Shown here: positions 44,643 to 54,100 of the stretch, piece by piece | How positions within the stretch are numbered: the stretch's first letter is position 1 | Layout: each line of letters opens with the position of its first letter | Assembly (NCBI RefSeq): GCF_009937955.1 | Contig: NZ_AP018439.1 | Span: 6,138,001-6,202,000 of the forward strand | Source of the DNA: Undibacterium sp. KW1 | Lineage (GTDB): Bacteria; Pseudomonadota; Gammaproteobacteria; Burkholderiales; Burkholderiaceae_D | Direction: 5' to 3' | Length of the DNA stretch: 64,000 nt | The notes under the pieces: model-generated | What the model saw: the letters and a program-made list of their open reading frames with translations, nothing else | Told to the model about the DNA's origin: nothing | Databases searched by the model: none | Program-made: the position numbers and the translations under genes

Positions 44643-45101
44643 ATGAATTTAAAACTTGAAGCTTGCACGCTCAATGATGCCGCGCAATTGGCTGAACTGC
44701 GCGTCCTCGCCATGCGCCCCAGTCTTGAACGCATAGGTCGCTTTGATGCAAAAAGAGCACGGCAGCGCCTGCTGCAAAATTTTTCAACCGAATACACCAG
44801 GCTCATCAAATTGGATGGAATGCTGGCAGGCTTTTTAGTACTGCGTCCGCAGGACAAGGATCTCTTGCTTGACCACTTTTACCTGCATCCAGATTTTCAG
44901 CAACGCGGTCTCGGCAGTGCGGTCATTGAACTAGTACTGGCAGAAGCCGACGAACTCGGAAAGATCATCCATGTTGGTGTCTTGCGTGATAGTGATGCCA
45001 ACCGTTTTTATCTTCGGCATAGCTTTGTTTTACGTGAAGTGGGTGAGTTTGATAATTACTATCTGCGTTATCCACAGGCTGATTCACGTAGATGCGATTA
45101 G
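44643..45101 (+). CDS. GNAT family N-acetyltransferase
   Basis: 152 aa single GNAT domain: LLLDHFYLHPDFQQRGLGSAVIELVLAEADELGKI contains the acetyl-CoA binding Q-x-x-G-x-G motif. Acceptor unknown. It begins one base after the hydrolase stop. It contains TTATCCACA (45068). A direct repeat (R1) begins at the stop codon. Confidence 0.88.
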   Translation: MNLKLEACTLNDAAQLAELRVLAMRPSLERIGRFDAKRARQRLLQNFSTEYTRLIKLDGMLAGFLVLRPQDKDLLLDHFYLHPDFQQRGLGSAVIELVLAEADELGKIIHVGVLRDSDANRFYLRHSFVLREVGEFDNYYLRYPQADSRRCD

Positions 45102-45135
45102 CTTGCGCATTCGCACGCATGATTCTTAAAGAAGA
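45098..45135 (+). repeat. Direct repeat R1
   Basis: First of three related ~37-bp repeats with the core TTCGCACGCATGATT, each preceded by ATAG/TTAG-like bases and followed by TTAAAGAAG. R2 is at 45970-46005 and R3 at 46767-46802, all in the same orientation. R1 starts at the GNAT stop codon. Confidence 0.75.
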
Positions 45136-45150
45136 ACATAGACCATATTT

Positions 45151-45174
45151 GGACTATAATTGGACTTCTTGTCC
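45151..45174 (+). promoter_or_regulatory. Promoter/operator of the toxin-antitoxin operon
   Basis: TATAAT at 45155-45160 is a consensus -10 box. It is overlapped by GGAC at 45151 and by GGAC-TTCTT-GTCC at 45162-45174, an inverted repeat suited to antitoxin autorepression. The antitoxin ATG is at 45195. No good -35 box is visible. Confidence 0.5.
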
Positions 45175-45194
45175 ATTATTCATCTGGAGCGATC

Positions 45195-45470
45195 ATGAAG
45201 CTTTCCGAACAAATCAAACCCATTTCCTACTTGAAAGCAAACGCCGCTGAGATCGCCAGGGATTTTAGTGAGAACCATGGTGATCCTCTGATCATCACCC
45301 AGAATGGGGAAGCGAAAATGGTTGTCATGGGCATCGACAGCTATCAAAAACAGCAAGAGACCATGGCTTTGCTGAAAATCCTCGCTCTTGGTAATAAGCA
45401 AATTGAAGAAGGCAAGTTTCAAGACGCTGACGAATTTTTTGCTGAGATGGAGAAGGAAGATCAGCAATGA
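45195..45470 (+). CDS. Phd/YefM-type antitoxin
   Basis: 91 aa. SEQIKPISYLKANAAEIARDF and PLIITQNGEAKMVVMGIDSYQK are the DNA-binding half of Phd/YefM antitoxins; the C-terminal helix is the toxin-binding part. It neutralises the downstream toxin and probably represses the shared promoter. Its stop overlaps the toxin start by four bases (ATGA). GGAGCGATC precedes the ATG. Confidence 0.93.
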   Translation: MKLSEQIKPISYLKANAAEIARDFSENHGDPLIITQNGEAKMVVMGIDSYQKQQETMALLKILALGNKQIEEGKFQDADEFFAEMEKEDQQ

Positions 45471-45793
45471 GTCACAAAGTCAAAGTCCTTGCTTATGCCA
45501 AAGACGACTATCGTGAAATACGTGGGTATGTGAAGAGAAAATTTGGCGATAAAGTGTGGATGACTGTTGAAGCAGATTTTAAAAAACTGCTACTGCAGAT
45601 CGCCGATATGCCCCTTGCCGGTTTTGTCCCTGAAGAAATTGAAGCGCTTGGCCTTGTCCATTATCGCCAGCGCCTGGTAGGACAAACTAGAGTCATCTAT
45701 CAGATCAAGGGCGAGGAAATTTTCGTCCATATGTTTGTAGATACGGGCAAGGATTTTGCCAGCGTTCTGTACGACAGATTGATGAGCAAGTAA
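45467..45793 (+). CDS. RelE/ParE-family toxin
   Basis: 108 aa. VKVLAYAKDDYREIRGYVKRKFGD and YRQRLVGQTRVIYQIKGEEIFVHMFVDTGKDF fit the RelE/ParE toxin fold with a basic centre. It could act on mRNA in the ribosome (RelE) or on DNA gyrase (ParE); the sequence leans to ParE by the long N-terminal helix pair. Translationally coupled to the antitoxin. Confidence 0.9.
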   Translation: MSHKVKVLAYAKDDYREIRGYVKRKFGDKVWMTVEADFKKLLLQIADMPLAGFVPEEIEALGLVHYRQRLVGQTRVIYQIKGEEIFVHMFVDTGKDFASVLYDRLMSK

Positions 45794-45802
45794 GTGTCAC
45801 TG

Positions 45803-45840
45803 GTGCACGTAAGTGCAGCTTGCGTCTTACGTTTGAGCAC
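45803..45840. other. Hairpin after the toxin gene
   Basis: GTGCACGTAAG at 45803-45813 pairs with CTTACGT (45826-45832) and GCAC (45837-45840). It lacks a T run, so it is a weak terminator candidate or part of the neighbouring repeat system. The remaining gap to 46064 holds R2 and no gene. Confidence 0.4.
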
Positions 45841-45969
45841 CATGGCTTCAAGAAAACCTGCATTATTTTGAGGCTGGACGTGCGTGCGATTACGTTACAC
45901 TAAACGCACTTACGCGGGCTTGATAGGTATTGATATGCGCCATACAACGGCTTGAGCAAGGTAGTTGTG

Positions 45970-46005
45970 ATAGCTCGCGTGTTCGCATGCATGATTGTAA
46001 GAAGA
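45970..46005 (+). repeat. Direct repeat R2
   Basis: Second copy of the R repeat (core TTCGCATGCATGATT), 177 bases after the toxin stop and 60 bases before the next gene. The R1-to-R2 distance is about 872 bp and encloses the toxin-antitoxin operon. Confidence 0.75.
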
Positions 46006-46064
46006 CTTTCAAATTTTTAGCCTAGATAAGCTTACATTAAGCAAAAAATACCAAAAGATCTCAA

Positions 46065-46715
46065 ATGACAATTTTAAACAGATTGATAAATTTTCTGACC
46101 CCATATGTGAAAGACAATGTACTCGTTGCCGAGTCAGAAATTCGGCAGTTCGTAAAAGAGCACAATATTTTCTTGCGCGATGACCATCTGCACTTTTTGA
46201 TGAATTTCGCAAGTGAGAGTAATGGGCGAATAAAAATCTTTAAGAATTACGGGGGCGATTTTGAGTTTAAACAATTTGCGAGAGTTTACTTAGAAAACCA
46301 TCCTGATATGGCCTTACCAGATGGATACACGTACTTTGGATCTGACTTCATCGGCGAGTCATTTTGCATAGAACACATGTCAGGGAAAATTTTTACGTAT
46401 GACATGGGAGAGAGATACGGTATTGTGCATGAAAGCATAGCTGGTTTTCTCTTAAATTGCCTACTCATGAAAGATTACGAACAAGCCTTCGACAAGGTAA
46501 CTGTGCAAGACCTGGATTCGGAGAGCTTTGCTGAATTTAGGTTAGAGAATGAAAATACCAAAATAGATGAAGCGACACGCTTTGTGGGGCAACGGGATCA
46601 AATACTAGCTGACACTGAATACTATCTGCTTAACGGGAAACTAACCAAGCTATTTTTGCCAGGAAGAATCATGACTACAATGAGTGGTGGCATATTAGAT
46701 GAGCCGGGCAATTGA
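46065..46715 (+). CDS. SUKH (SMI1/KNR4)-like protein, possible immunity protein
   Basis: 216 aa, AT-rich and with codon use unlike its neighbours. The segment YTYFGSDFIGESFCIEHMSGKIFTYDMGERYGIVHESIAGFLLNCLL resembles SUKH/SMI1-KNR4 immunity-type proteins, which neutralise toxins from contact-dependent or polymorphic systems. No cognate toxin is adjacent, so it may be an orphan. It lies between repeats R2 and R3. Confidence 0.65.
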   Translation: MTILNRLINFLTPYVKDNVLVAESEIRQFVKEHNIFLRDDHLHFLMNFASESNGRIKIFKNYGGDFEFKQFARVYLENHPDMALPDGYTYFGSDFIGESFCIEHMSGKIFTYDMGERYGIVHESIAGFLLNCLLMKDYEQAFDKVTVQDLDSESFAEFRLENENTKIDEATRFVGQRDQILADTEYYLLNGKLTKLFLPGRIMTTMSGGILDEPGN

Positions 46716-46766
46716 CACTGTTATCGTCTTTTGTTTTCTTAAATTTCCAAGCGGGTTCTAGTTTGA

Positions 46767-46802
46767 ATAGTTTACGTATTCGCACGCATGATTTTAACAA
46801 GT
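46767..46802 (+). repeat. Direct repeat R3
   Basis: Third copy of the R repeat (core TTCGCACGCATGATT), 51 bases after the SUKH-like gene. It closes the second cassette-like unit of about 797 bp. Confidence 0.75.
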
Positions 46803-46808
46803 CTGGTA

Positions 46809-47546
46809 TTAATTTCGGGCTAGCTGAATTGGTTGTTCGCGGCTAAAGCCGCTCCTACAAAAAACTATCCACAAATAATCCCTGACCCCCAGATGCTCAT
46901 CAAGCTTCGCCTGCTCTTTGGCATCCAGTGTCGCCCTTTGGGCGCGTATGGTGTAACCGCCGTGTAGCTTGCCATCGTGGTTGATCATCCAGTCAACAAC
47001 GGCGTCGTTGGTGATCTGGAAGCTGTCGCCTATTTCATAGTTAGCCAAGGCTGGTGGTAACTCAAATAATTCTGCCAGAAAACCTTCTATATTACTTTCG
47101 ACCACCAATAGCCATACAAAGATATTGCCATCGGCCAATGTAAATTTGGTCTTGACCAGGGGGTGATATTCTCTTGCAGTGTTGCTGTAGATCAGTTGAC
47201 GGAATTGCGGCAGGGATAGTTGTGCCTGGGCAAAGGCTTGCTGCATGTCCGCGTCATCGGTATTGCTCATGCTGATCCTGGCACCGGGGTCAAGCTCGGG
47301 CTGGCGGCCCATTTTTCTTCTGCACATCTGCCAGTCATACCAGCAGTTTTCCGGGTTTATGTCGTCGTAGCCGCGAGATTCGTCGAGTGCATCTGCATGG
47401 GGTTTTTCCATCATCATGACATTCGCGTAATCGCGTATGTTCAGCACTTCCGCACGCGTCAGGGGCTCACCTTTGCTATCTTCTGCATGCACCAGCAGGG
47501 CAATCAGGGCGGGAATAAAAACGGTAATTAATTGCTCTTCACTCAT
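46809..47546 (-). CDS. DUF2314-like protein with a repeat-derived C-terminus
   Basis: 245 aa soluble protein. NIFVWLLVVESNIEGFLAELFELPPALANYEIGDSFQITNDAVVDWMINHDGKLHGGYT resembles the DUF2314 domain, whose function is unknown. The last 16 codons (CRSGFSREQPIQLARN) are encoded by a GCGGCT-AA-AGCCGC element at 46839-46852, and the stop lies just past it. The unextended protein probably ended near DYLWIVF. Confidence 0.6.
   Translation of the reverse strand: MSEEQLITVFIPALIALLVHAEDSKGEPLTRAEVLNIRDYANVMMMEKPHADALDESRGYDDINPENCWYDWQMCRRKMGRQPELDPGARISMSNTDDADMQQAFAQAQLSLPQFRQLIYSNTAREYHPLVKTKFTLADGNIFVWLLVVESNIEGFLAELFELPPALANYEIGDSFQITNDAVVDWMINHDGKLHGGYTIRAQRATLDAKEQAKLDEHLGVRDYLWIVFCRSGFSREQPIQLARN
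46831..46860. repeat. REP-like palindrome GCGGCT-AA-AGCCGC
   Basis: GTTCGCGGCTAAAGCCGCTC with TACAA after it is the common REP-type intergenic palindrome known from Pseudomonas and relatives. Here it overlaps the 3' end of the DUF2314-like gene. Confidence 0.75.
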
Positions 47547-47653
47547 GGTTTTCTTTCAGCATGGCTGCAGATTTGCCAATGTAGAAATTCTGCTCTGGCA
47601 AACCTGCCCTGACGGGGTCAGACATGTAAAGAAAGAAGACTTGTTGTGACAAA

Positions 47654-47980
47654 TTATTTCTTTGCTTGCGGATTATTTTCTTTGCCTTCTGGAGTACGTG
47701 GTGGCCTTTCTGGTTTGGCAAACAGGCCCTTGGGTGAATTGGTGCAAGTCGCAGAAATCTTGCCTTCGCGCGGTGTGGTGATTTGCACTACGGCACCTTC
47801 TTTCTTGCCTTTGCAATCTTCATAGGCTTGTGGTGGTGGTTCACGCGGTGGCCTGTCGTCCTTGCCTGCTTCAGGCGGCCTTTTCTGGTCACCGCCAGGT
47901 GGCTGGGCATGGACGAACAGGCTGGCACCTAATGCCGCCATGAAGATACTGGCTCGGGCCAGGTTTAGTAAGTTTTTCAT
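47654..47980 (-). CDS. Exported proline-rich protein, 108 aa
   Basis: Signal peptide (about 1-26, ending VHA), then a low-complexity Pro/Lys/Arg/Gly sequence (QPPGGDQKRPPEAGKDDRPPREPPPQ) and two cysteines (YEDCKGK, ATCTNS) that could form a disulphide. Unrecognised. The C-terminus is also Pro/Lys-rich. Probably periplasmic. Confidence 0.75.
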   Translation of the reverse strand: MKNLLNLARASIFMAALGASLFVHAQPPGGDQKRPPEAGKDDRPPREPPPQAYEDCKGKKEGAVVQITTPREGKISATCTNSPKGLFAKPERPPRTPEGKENNPQAKK

Positions 47981-48001
47981 CCTGTTTCCTTTCCAGTGCT
48001 C

Positions 48002-48088
48002 ACGTAAAACCGCCCCAACTGCGTTGCAGCTCCTAGCCGTACTAAAGTACTGTCTTCGTCGCTGCGCCTTGCTGGGACATTTTTACGT
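48002..48088. repeat. MITE-like hairpin element, short form
   Basis: 87-bp inverted copy of the element at 12910-13098. Ends ACGTAAAA (48002-48009) and TTTTACGT (48081-48088) pair, then CGCCCCAACTGCG... and GTCCCAGC. The core GTACTAAAGTACTGTCTTCGTCGC is shared in reverse orientation. The outer arms differ from the other copy but still pair with each other. Confidence 0.8.
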
Positions 48089-48178
48089 AAGCACTGCTTT
48101 CTATGTTGTTGATAACAGGATAGATCTTAAGCAAAAACTATGGAGGAAAAGTGAAGATAGCCGCTTCTTTACATAGCT

Positions 48179-50548
48179 TTACTTTGTTACGCTCACGCTT
48201 ATTCTGTCATAGCGCCCATAGGCATCAAAGGCAGTAATATCGTAGCGCCCCGCTTCAGGGAATTCTATGATCTGCGACTGGTTCGCCAGCTTGCTCGATA
48301 CAAGATGGCCATTCACCATCCAGCTGACTTCTGCCTGCGAGCCACGGATTTCCAGCCTGGCTTTGGGTACTTCCTTACCACTGGCTCTGTGTAGGATTTC
48401 GCCATCGCTGAGGCCGACTATCTTGATGCTTTCATCGGCATTGTAGATAGTTGCACATTCTGCCGCCCAGGCTGGTGGCAGGGCGACCTTGCGCAGGCCT
48501 GCATCCAGCCAGGGTTCGAGGGCGGATGGCCAGCGTGCCGCCTGCAATTTATCCATGGGGCGTTTGCTGCATTCTGGGGCTACCCGCAAGCCGCTCTGGC
48601 TATCGACAAAGTAAGTGAAAATCGGCGAGGCGGTTTTCAGACGGTCGGCAAAGCTTGGGGGGGCTGCGCCGTTCAAAACCCAGGCAGTGCGTTGTAGCGG
48701 ACAAAGTATTTCTACTTGCTCGCTGGCGCGTGTACCCAACGGCCAGCAGATTTTTTCCTGGCTTACCGTGGCTGGCGGCACATCCGGGCTGGTGTTGCGG
48801 CCATCGGGTATGGCGGTGAAAATATCCACCAGCAAAGGCGCTGCCACGTTCGCGCCAAAGAAGCCGGGATTGGGTGTACCATCTGGCCGTCCTACCCAGA
48901 CGCCTATGGTATAGCGCTTGCTGACGCCGACTGCCCAGGCATCGCGGAAACCAAAGCTGGTGCCGGTCTTCCAGGCGATGCCACGGTAGCTGCCGTTGCC
49001 TTCAACGGCACGCGCCACCGGCCCGCCGGTTTCCAGTATGTCGCGCACGATGAAGGCGGCACCTTCACTCATCATCCTTTGTTCCTTACGCGGCGCTGTT
49101 GGCGTCATACGCGGTACGGCGGCCATGCCCTTGCGTGCGAGGGAAGAATAGGCACCGACCATGTCTTCGAGCTTGGCGCCTGCGCCACCGAGGATGACGC
49201 TGAGGTTGGGTGTCGCGCCACGTGGGAATTCCAGCTTCAAACCACCGCGTCTGAGCATGGAGACAAAGTTGGACGAACCCAGTTGTTCCAGCACTTCAAC
49301 CGCGGGCACATTCAGGGATTTTACGAGTGCTTCAGACACACTGACCGGGCCGCTGAAATTTTGCTGGAAATTGCCAGGCTGGTAGCCAGAAAAAGATTGC
49401 GGTGTATCGGACAATAAAGACTCTGAATGGATCAAACCTTCATCGAGTGCAAATGCATACAGGAAGGGTTTCAGGGCTGAACCTGGCGAACGCGCCGCCC
49501 GCACCATATCAACGTCGCTGAAACGCTCACGGTCACTGAAGTCTGCCGAACCGGCATAACCCAGCACTTCAAAAGTGGCATTGTCCATCACCATCGCAGC
49601 CATCGACACATGTGGCGGCAGTTGCCGTATGCGGTCGGCCAGCAGGGTCTCCAGCGTTTGCTGGATTGCCGTATCAACCGTGGTCTGGATCACGGTTTGC
49701 TGGCTCTTGGTGCGCTTTGCTTGCTGCTTCATGCGCAGCGCCAGCAAGGGTGCTAGCAAGGGTTCACGCACGACCTGGGCGATCACAGGTTCGGTCAGCG
49801 CATCGGCAATGATGTCCTTGCTCCAGTTGCCATCCATGCGACGTATCACCTTGTCACGCGCTACTTGCGCACGCTGTGGATAACGGTCTGGCCGCAAGAC
49901 CGAGGGCAATTGCGGTAGCACCGTCAGCAGTGCTGCCTCGGCATGTGTCAAACGACTGGCAGGCTTGCCGAGATAGGCGCGACTGGCGGCTTCCACACCT
50001 TCAAGCACACCACCCATGGGGGCATAGTTGAGGTACAGGGTCAGTATTTCTTTCTTTGAATAATGCGCTTCGAGTTGCAGCGCACGGGCTATCTGCTTGA
50101 GCTTGCCGCGCACGGTATGCGGGGTGGGGTCTATGATGCGTGCCACCTGCATGGTGATGGTGGAGCCACCAGATACGATCTTGCCATTGTGCAGCCACTG
50201 CCACGCCGCCCGCATCAATGCCAGCGGGTTGACCCCAGGGTGCCACCAGAATGCCCGGTCTTCATACTGCGTCAATGCATCGACATAATAGGGCGAGACT
50301 TCCTGCAGGCTGATGGCGTGACGCCAGATGTGGTCTTTGTCAGGGAAGGCGCGTAAAGGCGTGCCGTCGCGGGCCAGGACTACCATGGCGTAGGGGGAAT
50401 CGCGACCGGGTTTGGGCAGGGGGAAACAGAGGTCGGCGATGATGAAAGTCAGTGCGACGATGATGATTGCTGCGCATTTCTTTTTATGAGTGAGCAGCAC
50501 TTTACGCAGGGAAGTGAAGTTGGTGTACTTCTTGAGATTGAGCGTCAT
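48179..50548 (-). CDS. pbpC: Penicillin-binding protein 1C
   Basis: 789 aa class A PBP: N-terminal membrane helix, glycosyltransferase domain (YEDRAFWWHPGVNPLALMRAAWQW, GGSTITMQVARI, PRGKLKQIARALQLE region), transpeptidase with S357 in SALK, SLNVPAVEVL and KTGTS, then a C-terminal BiPBP_C domain. It polymerises peptidoglycan in the periplasm. It follows the alpha-2-macroglobulin gene on the same strand, as in E. coli yfhM-pbpC, but a 618-bp repeat-rich gap separates them. Confidence 0.95.
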   Translation of the reverse strand: MTLNLKKYTNFTSLRKVLLTHKKKCAAIIIVALTFIIADLCFPLPKPGRDSPYAMVVLARDGTPLRAFPDKDHIWRHAISLQEVSPYYVDALTQYEDRAFWWHPGVNPLALMRAAWQWLHNGKIVSGGSTITMQVARIIDPTPHTVRGKLKQIARALQLEAHYSKKEILTLYLNYAPMGGVLEGVEAASRAYLGKPASRLTHAEAALLTVLPQLPSVLRPDRYPQRAQVARDKVIRRMDGNWSKDIIADALTEPVIAQVVREPLLAPLLALRMKQQAKRTKSQQTVIQTTVDTAIQQTLETLLADRIRQLPPHVSMAAMVMDNATFEVLGYAGSADFSDRERFSDVDMVRAARSPGSALKPFLYAFALDEGLIHSESLLSDTPQSFSGYQPGNFQQNFSGPVSVSEALVKSLNVPAVEVLEQLGSSNFVSMLRRGGLKLEFPRGATPNLSVILGGAGAKLEDMVGAYSSLARKGMAAVPRMTPTAPRKEQRMMSEGAAFIVRDILETGGPVARAVEGNGSYRGIAWKTGTSFGFRDAWAVGVSKRYTIGVWVGRPDGTPNPGFFGANVAAPLLVDIFTAIPDGRNTSPDVPPATVSQEKICWPLGTRASEQVEILCPLQRTAWVLNGAAPPSFADRLKTASPIFTYFVDSQSGLRVAPECSKRPMDKLQAARWPSALEPWLDAGLRKVALPPAWAAECATIYNADESIKIVGLSDGEILHRASGKEVPKARLEIRGSQAEVSWMVNGHLVSSKLANQSQIIEFPEAGRYDITAFDAYGRYDRISVSVTK

Positions 50549-51166
50549 TCGGCGGAAATTTTCTTATTAATCTCAGATGTGGAAAATTCAAATAAACGGC
50601 AAGTGGAGCAATGTGGATGTTGGTCAAATTGATCTTGTTTTTGGTGTTGCTGTTGACTCTGTTTTTGACTTTAATCCGCTCGGGACGAAGCCGTTTGTGT
50701 GCTGCAGAAAATGGAAAAAGAAGTGTCCGTTGTTTGAGCGTAGCGAGTTTCGGACACTTCCCATTTTTTGCAGCACATAAACGGGTACTCCCGAAGGGAG
50801 CGAGTCTGCGGTCGCCTTTCTTTGAATCCTTTCTTTGGCGAAGCAAAGAAAGGATTTCGGCTGCCGGGCCGAGACCCGGCTTGTATCTACGAAGGGCAAT
50901 CTTTTTAATAATGACTCAAGCATAGGACGAACGTCGCTGGTGCGCCAGCCCGGTGGTCTCCTGTCTCTGCAGGAATGACTAATTTACGATTGCAGTTCAT
51001 CAGAAAACCTCTCACGTCTTGCTCAGTTTTTCCTCTGTTACTTCGAGTCTCTGTGGTGAGAGGTTTTAAATCAGGCTTTAATAAACAACTACGTTATTCA
51101 GAGGCTGAGCGTTGGGCTGATGAAGCGTAGCCCAACCTACGATGCAACCAACCCACACAATAAACC
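50549..51166. other. Intergenic region between the alpha-2-macroglobulin and pbpC genes
   Basis: 618 bp. A short AT-rich part with no clear promoter lies at 50549-50670. The composite repeat copy 2 (about 50685-51145) fills the rest. No gene is supported; frames of 99-114 aa on both strands are translations of the repeat. Confidence 0.7.
50685..51145. repeat. Composite intergenic repeat, copy 2
   Basis: Same order of blocks as copy 1 at 5281-5690. The first hairpin pairs GTGCTGCAGAAAATGG with CCATTTTTTGCAGCAC (50699-50777). Then ACTCCCGAAGGGAGCGAGTC and the hairpin ATCCTTTCTTT/AAAGAAAGGAT at 50826-50855. CCGGGCCGAGACCCGG and GACGAACGTCGCTGG follow. TTGGGCTgatgaagcgTAGCCCAA comes at about 51111-51135. 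Identity to copy 1 is near 95% in the central 110 bp. Confidence 0.85.
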
Positions 51167-54100
51167 CTACTTCCCACTCTCCACCACAGTCAACACATCC
51201 GTCCCCCCCGTTTGCCCATACAAATCTGGCCTGTACATATCTTCTGCATACAGCGGCGGTATGACGAATTTACCTGGGGTCACTACCCGCACGCGGTAGA
51301 ACAGGTTCAGCACATTCCAGTCCATGCGCACAGCTGCTACAAACCTGTCATCGCGGAACTCGACATGCTTGATATGTGGGTCTTGCATGGCTTCGGCAGG
51401 GTTCAGTTTATCTATCGTGACCACACCCATCTGTTCACCCTGGACGATATTGGTGTTCTCTATTTCCAGGCCAGCCGGGATACGGTCGACGATCATGCCT
51501 GTGCCCATGGCGTTGCGGCTGCGGGCTGTGATTCGCATGATGATGGTTTCGCCTACTTTCAAGGCTCGGTTGCCAATTTCAGTGCCATCTGGTGCATACA
51601 TCTTGCGGCTCAGTTCTATGACGTCGCTTTTCGCAGGTGGCAGTTTGACCGGGTTGCCGTTCATCGACAATTCCACATACAGATTGTCCTTGCTGTTATT
51701 GCTCAGTTTGACACCGGATGACAATTCACTGGCCTGCAATTCACGGAACAGCGTGGCCTTGGCTGACAATTCATCGGTCTTGCCAGCAATCGCCAAAGTG
51801 CCTGTCCATGGTGTTGTTTCACCCGTGCTGTAAGTACGGCCTACCAGGAACAGGGCGAGTTTTTCCTGTGTGCTGTAGTAGCGATGTTTTTCCATTTCAT
51901 TGGCGATGACACCGATCAGGTTATCGCGACCATCGAGCTTGATCTGATGGCGATCCAGCAAGGCGTAAGACAGGGCAGCGTCACGCAGGTTACTGCCATA
52001 GTCATACCACCAGTAACCATTGTCACGGCCTTTCTTGACACCTTCGGTCAGCGCGACATCGCTGCGCGCCTTGTCACCCATTTGCTTCAAGGCGATGCCC
52101 AGTTGTATCAGGGCCAGGCCAGATTGTGCATTGCCACGGGCATCATGCATCTGGCGCAGTGTGGCCAGCGGCGCCTTGTTCTGGCGTGACAGTACATAGG
52201 CACCTGCTGCAAGTACACCGAAGTGGCTATTGTCACGCACACGGTTTTCTTCCCACAGGTTACTGGTGCCAGTCGTGGTGGCGGCTATCGGTTTTGGACT
52301 CGCAGGCATGCGTGCTACCCCGTCCTGCAAACCGCGCAGGAGGAAATCCAGTGCCTTGTTATACATCGCATCTGGCACACCAAAACCCTGTTCTCGTGCA
52401 TCCACCAAAAAGCCGGTGACATAGGCAGACAGCCAGTATTCGTACTCCGACACATTGCCCCACAGGCTGAAGCCGCCATTGGGTGCCTGCATGGTGGCCA
52501 GGCGGGCGATGGCTTTGTCCAGCATTTCCACTCTTTGCTCGCGTGTATAAGGCTTGAGCCCAAAGCGTTTGGCGCCTTCTTCATCGATGAATACATGCGG
52601 GTAAGCAGTACTGGTGGTTTGCTCGGCACAGCCGTAGGGGTAAGTTAGCAAACCCTGGATGGCAGCGCGGATATCGATCGGTGCCTTGTTCGATACCACC
52701 ATGTGCGCCAGCAGCGATGCCTTGTGCAAGCCTGCCAGATCAGCTTCCTTGATATCCAGCGATTCACCGGCTTTTACGGTAAAGCGTTTGGTGATCTGGG
52801 TCTGTGGCGTTGGCGCCTGCACGGTCAGGGCAAAGCTGCGCTCCATCTTGATACCAGAGCCGCTGATGTTGACAGTAATGGTATGTAGACCTGGCACAGG
52901 CTTGGCTTCGATAGGGAAGCGCAAAGTTTGTTTTTGCTGGTCTTTGAGGCTGAGACTGCGTTCAGCTTCTGTCAGTTTCAAGGCTTCGCCACCATTGATG
53001 CTGACTTTCAGGTTTTGTCCTGCACCCGACAGATTATGCAAATCCAGCGCGACGATGGCGGTGTCACCAAAAGACAGGAAGCGTGGCGTCGCCAACTCCG
53101 CTATCAGCGGCGCTGCAACTGTCATCTCGGCATCCTTGGCACCAAAGCGCTCACTACCAGCCACCACAGCCATCAGGCGCAAAGTGCCGTTAAAGTCGGG
53201 GATGGCCAATGGTATCTCGGCCTCACCCTGCTCATTGAGTTGTACAGGGCCGCTGAAGATGTCGATGAGTTTGACCTTCTTCGGCAAGCTCTTTGTGGCT
53301 TTGGGTGTGTTATCACCACCAAATTTCAGCTTGCCTTTCTGACCCTGCATTTTTTCTATGAGACGGCCATAGATATCATGCTGGTCCGGGCCATAACGCA
53401 ATTTGGCAAAGAAGAATGCATGTGGATCAGGAGAGACAAACTTGGTGATATTCAAAATGCCCACATCCACTGCTGACAAGGTCACCATGGTTTTTTGGCC
53501 CTTGGCTTCTGGCACCTTGATTTTTACCTTGACGGTGCTGTCAGGCAGCACTTTGACTGGTGCTTCCATGGTCACGGCAAATTTGCGGTCTGCCCTGTCC
53601 AGCGGGATGTGCGCGACACCCAGTGCACGCGCCGGTGTCACCTTGTCACCTTCATTGCCAGGGCGCAGAACCACGGCAGAGACATACAGGTCGTGGCGTT
53701 TCCAGTCCTTGTTGAGCGGGATATCGATAGTCGTAGCATCGGCACCGACAGCCATGCGTTTTATCCACAGGGTCTTGTCGCCTTCTACCGTGATCAGGGC
53801 TTCGCCTTTGTGTGGCGGGGTGAATGTCAGACGGGCGGTGTCTCCATCTTTATAGACAGGCTTATCGAGCTTCATAGCGACTTTGTCAGGGCGCACGCCC
53901 TGGCTTTCATCTGTGCGGGCGCTCCAGCCCACATAGAAGCGGTACACGGCCTGCATCTTGGTATCCGGGTCCAGCACTTCGAGGCGATAACGTCCATAGC
54001 GCACCGGCAGGCGCAATTTGCCACGACCATTGGCGGGCACGGCAACAGCACTGGTTTCTACCAGTTCATCGGTTTCAGTAAAGCCAGACTGCCAGCCGCG

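Noticed and set aside
45794..46064. Integron attC site after the toxin gene
   Set aside because: No GTTRRRY/RYYYAAC pair with the right spacing was found; only the unclassified R repeat is present.
50611..50925. Frames of about 60-104 aa in the composite repeats (also 5307-5718)
   Set aside because: They are translations of palindromic repeat DNA on both strands, share the same RSPFFE-x-FLWRSKE-like peptides, and have no ribosome site.
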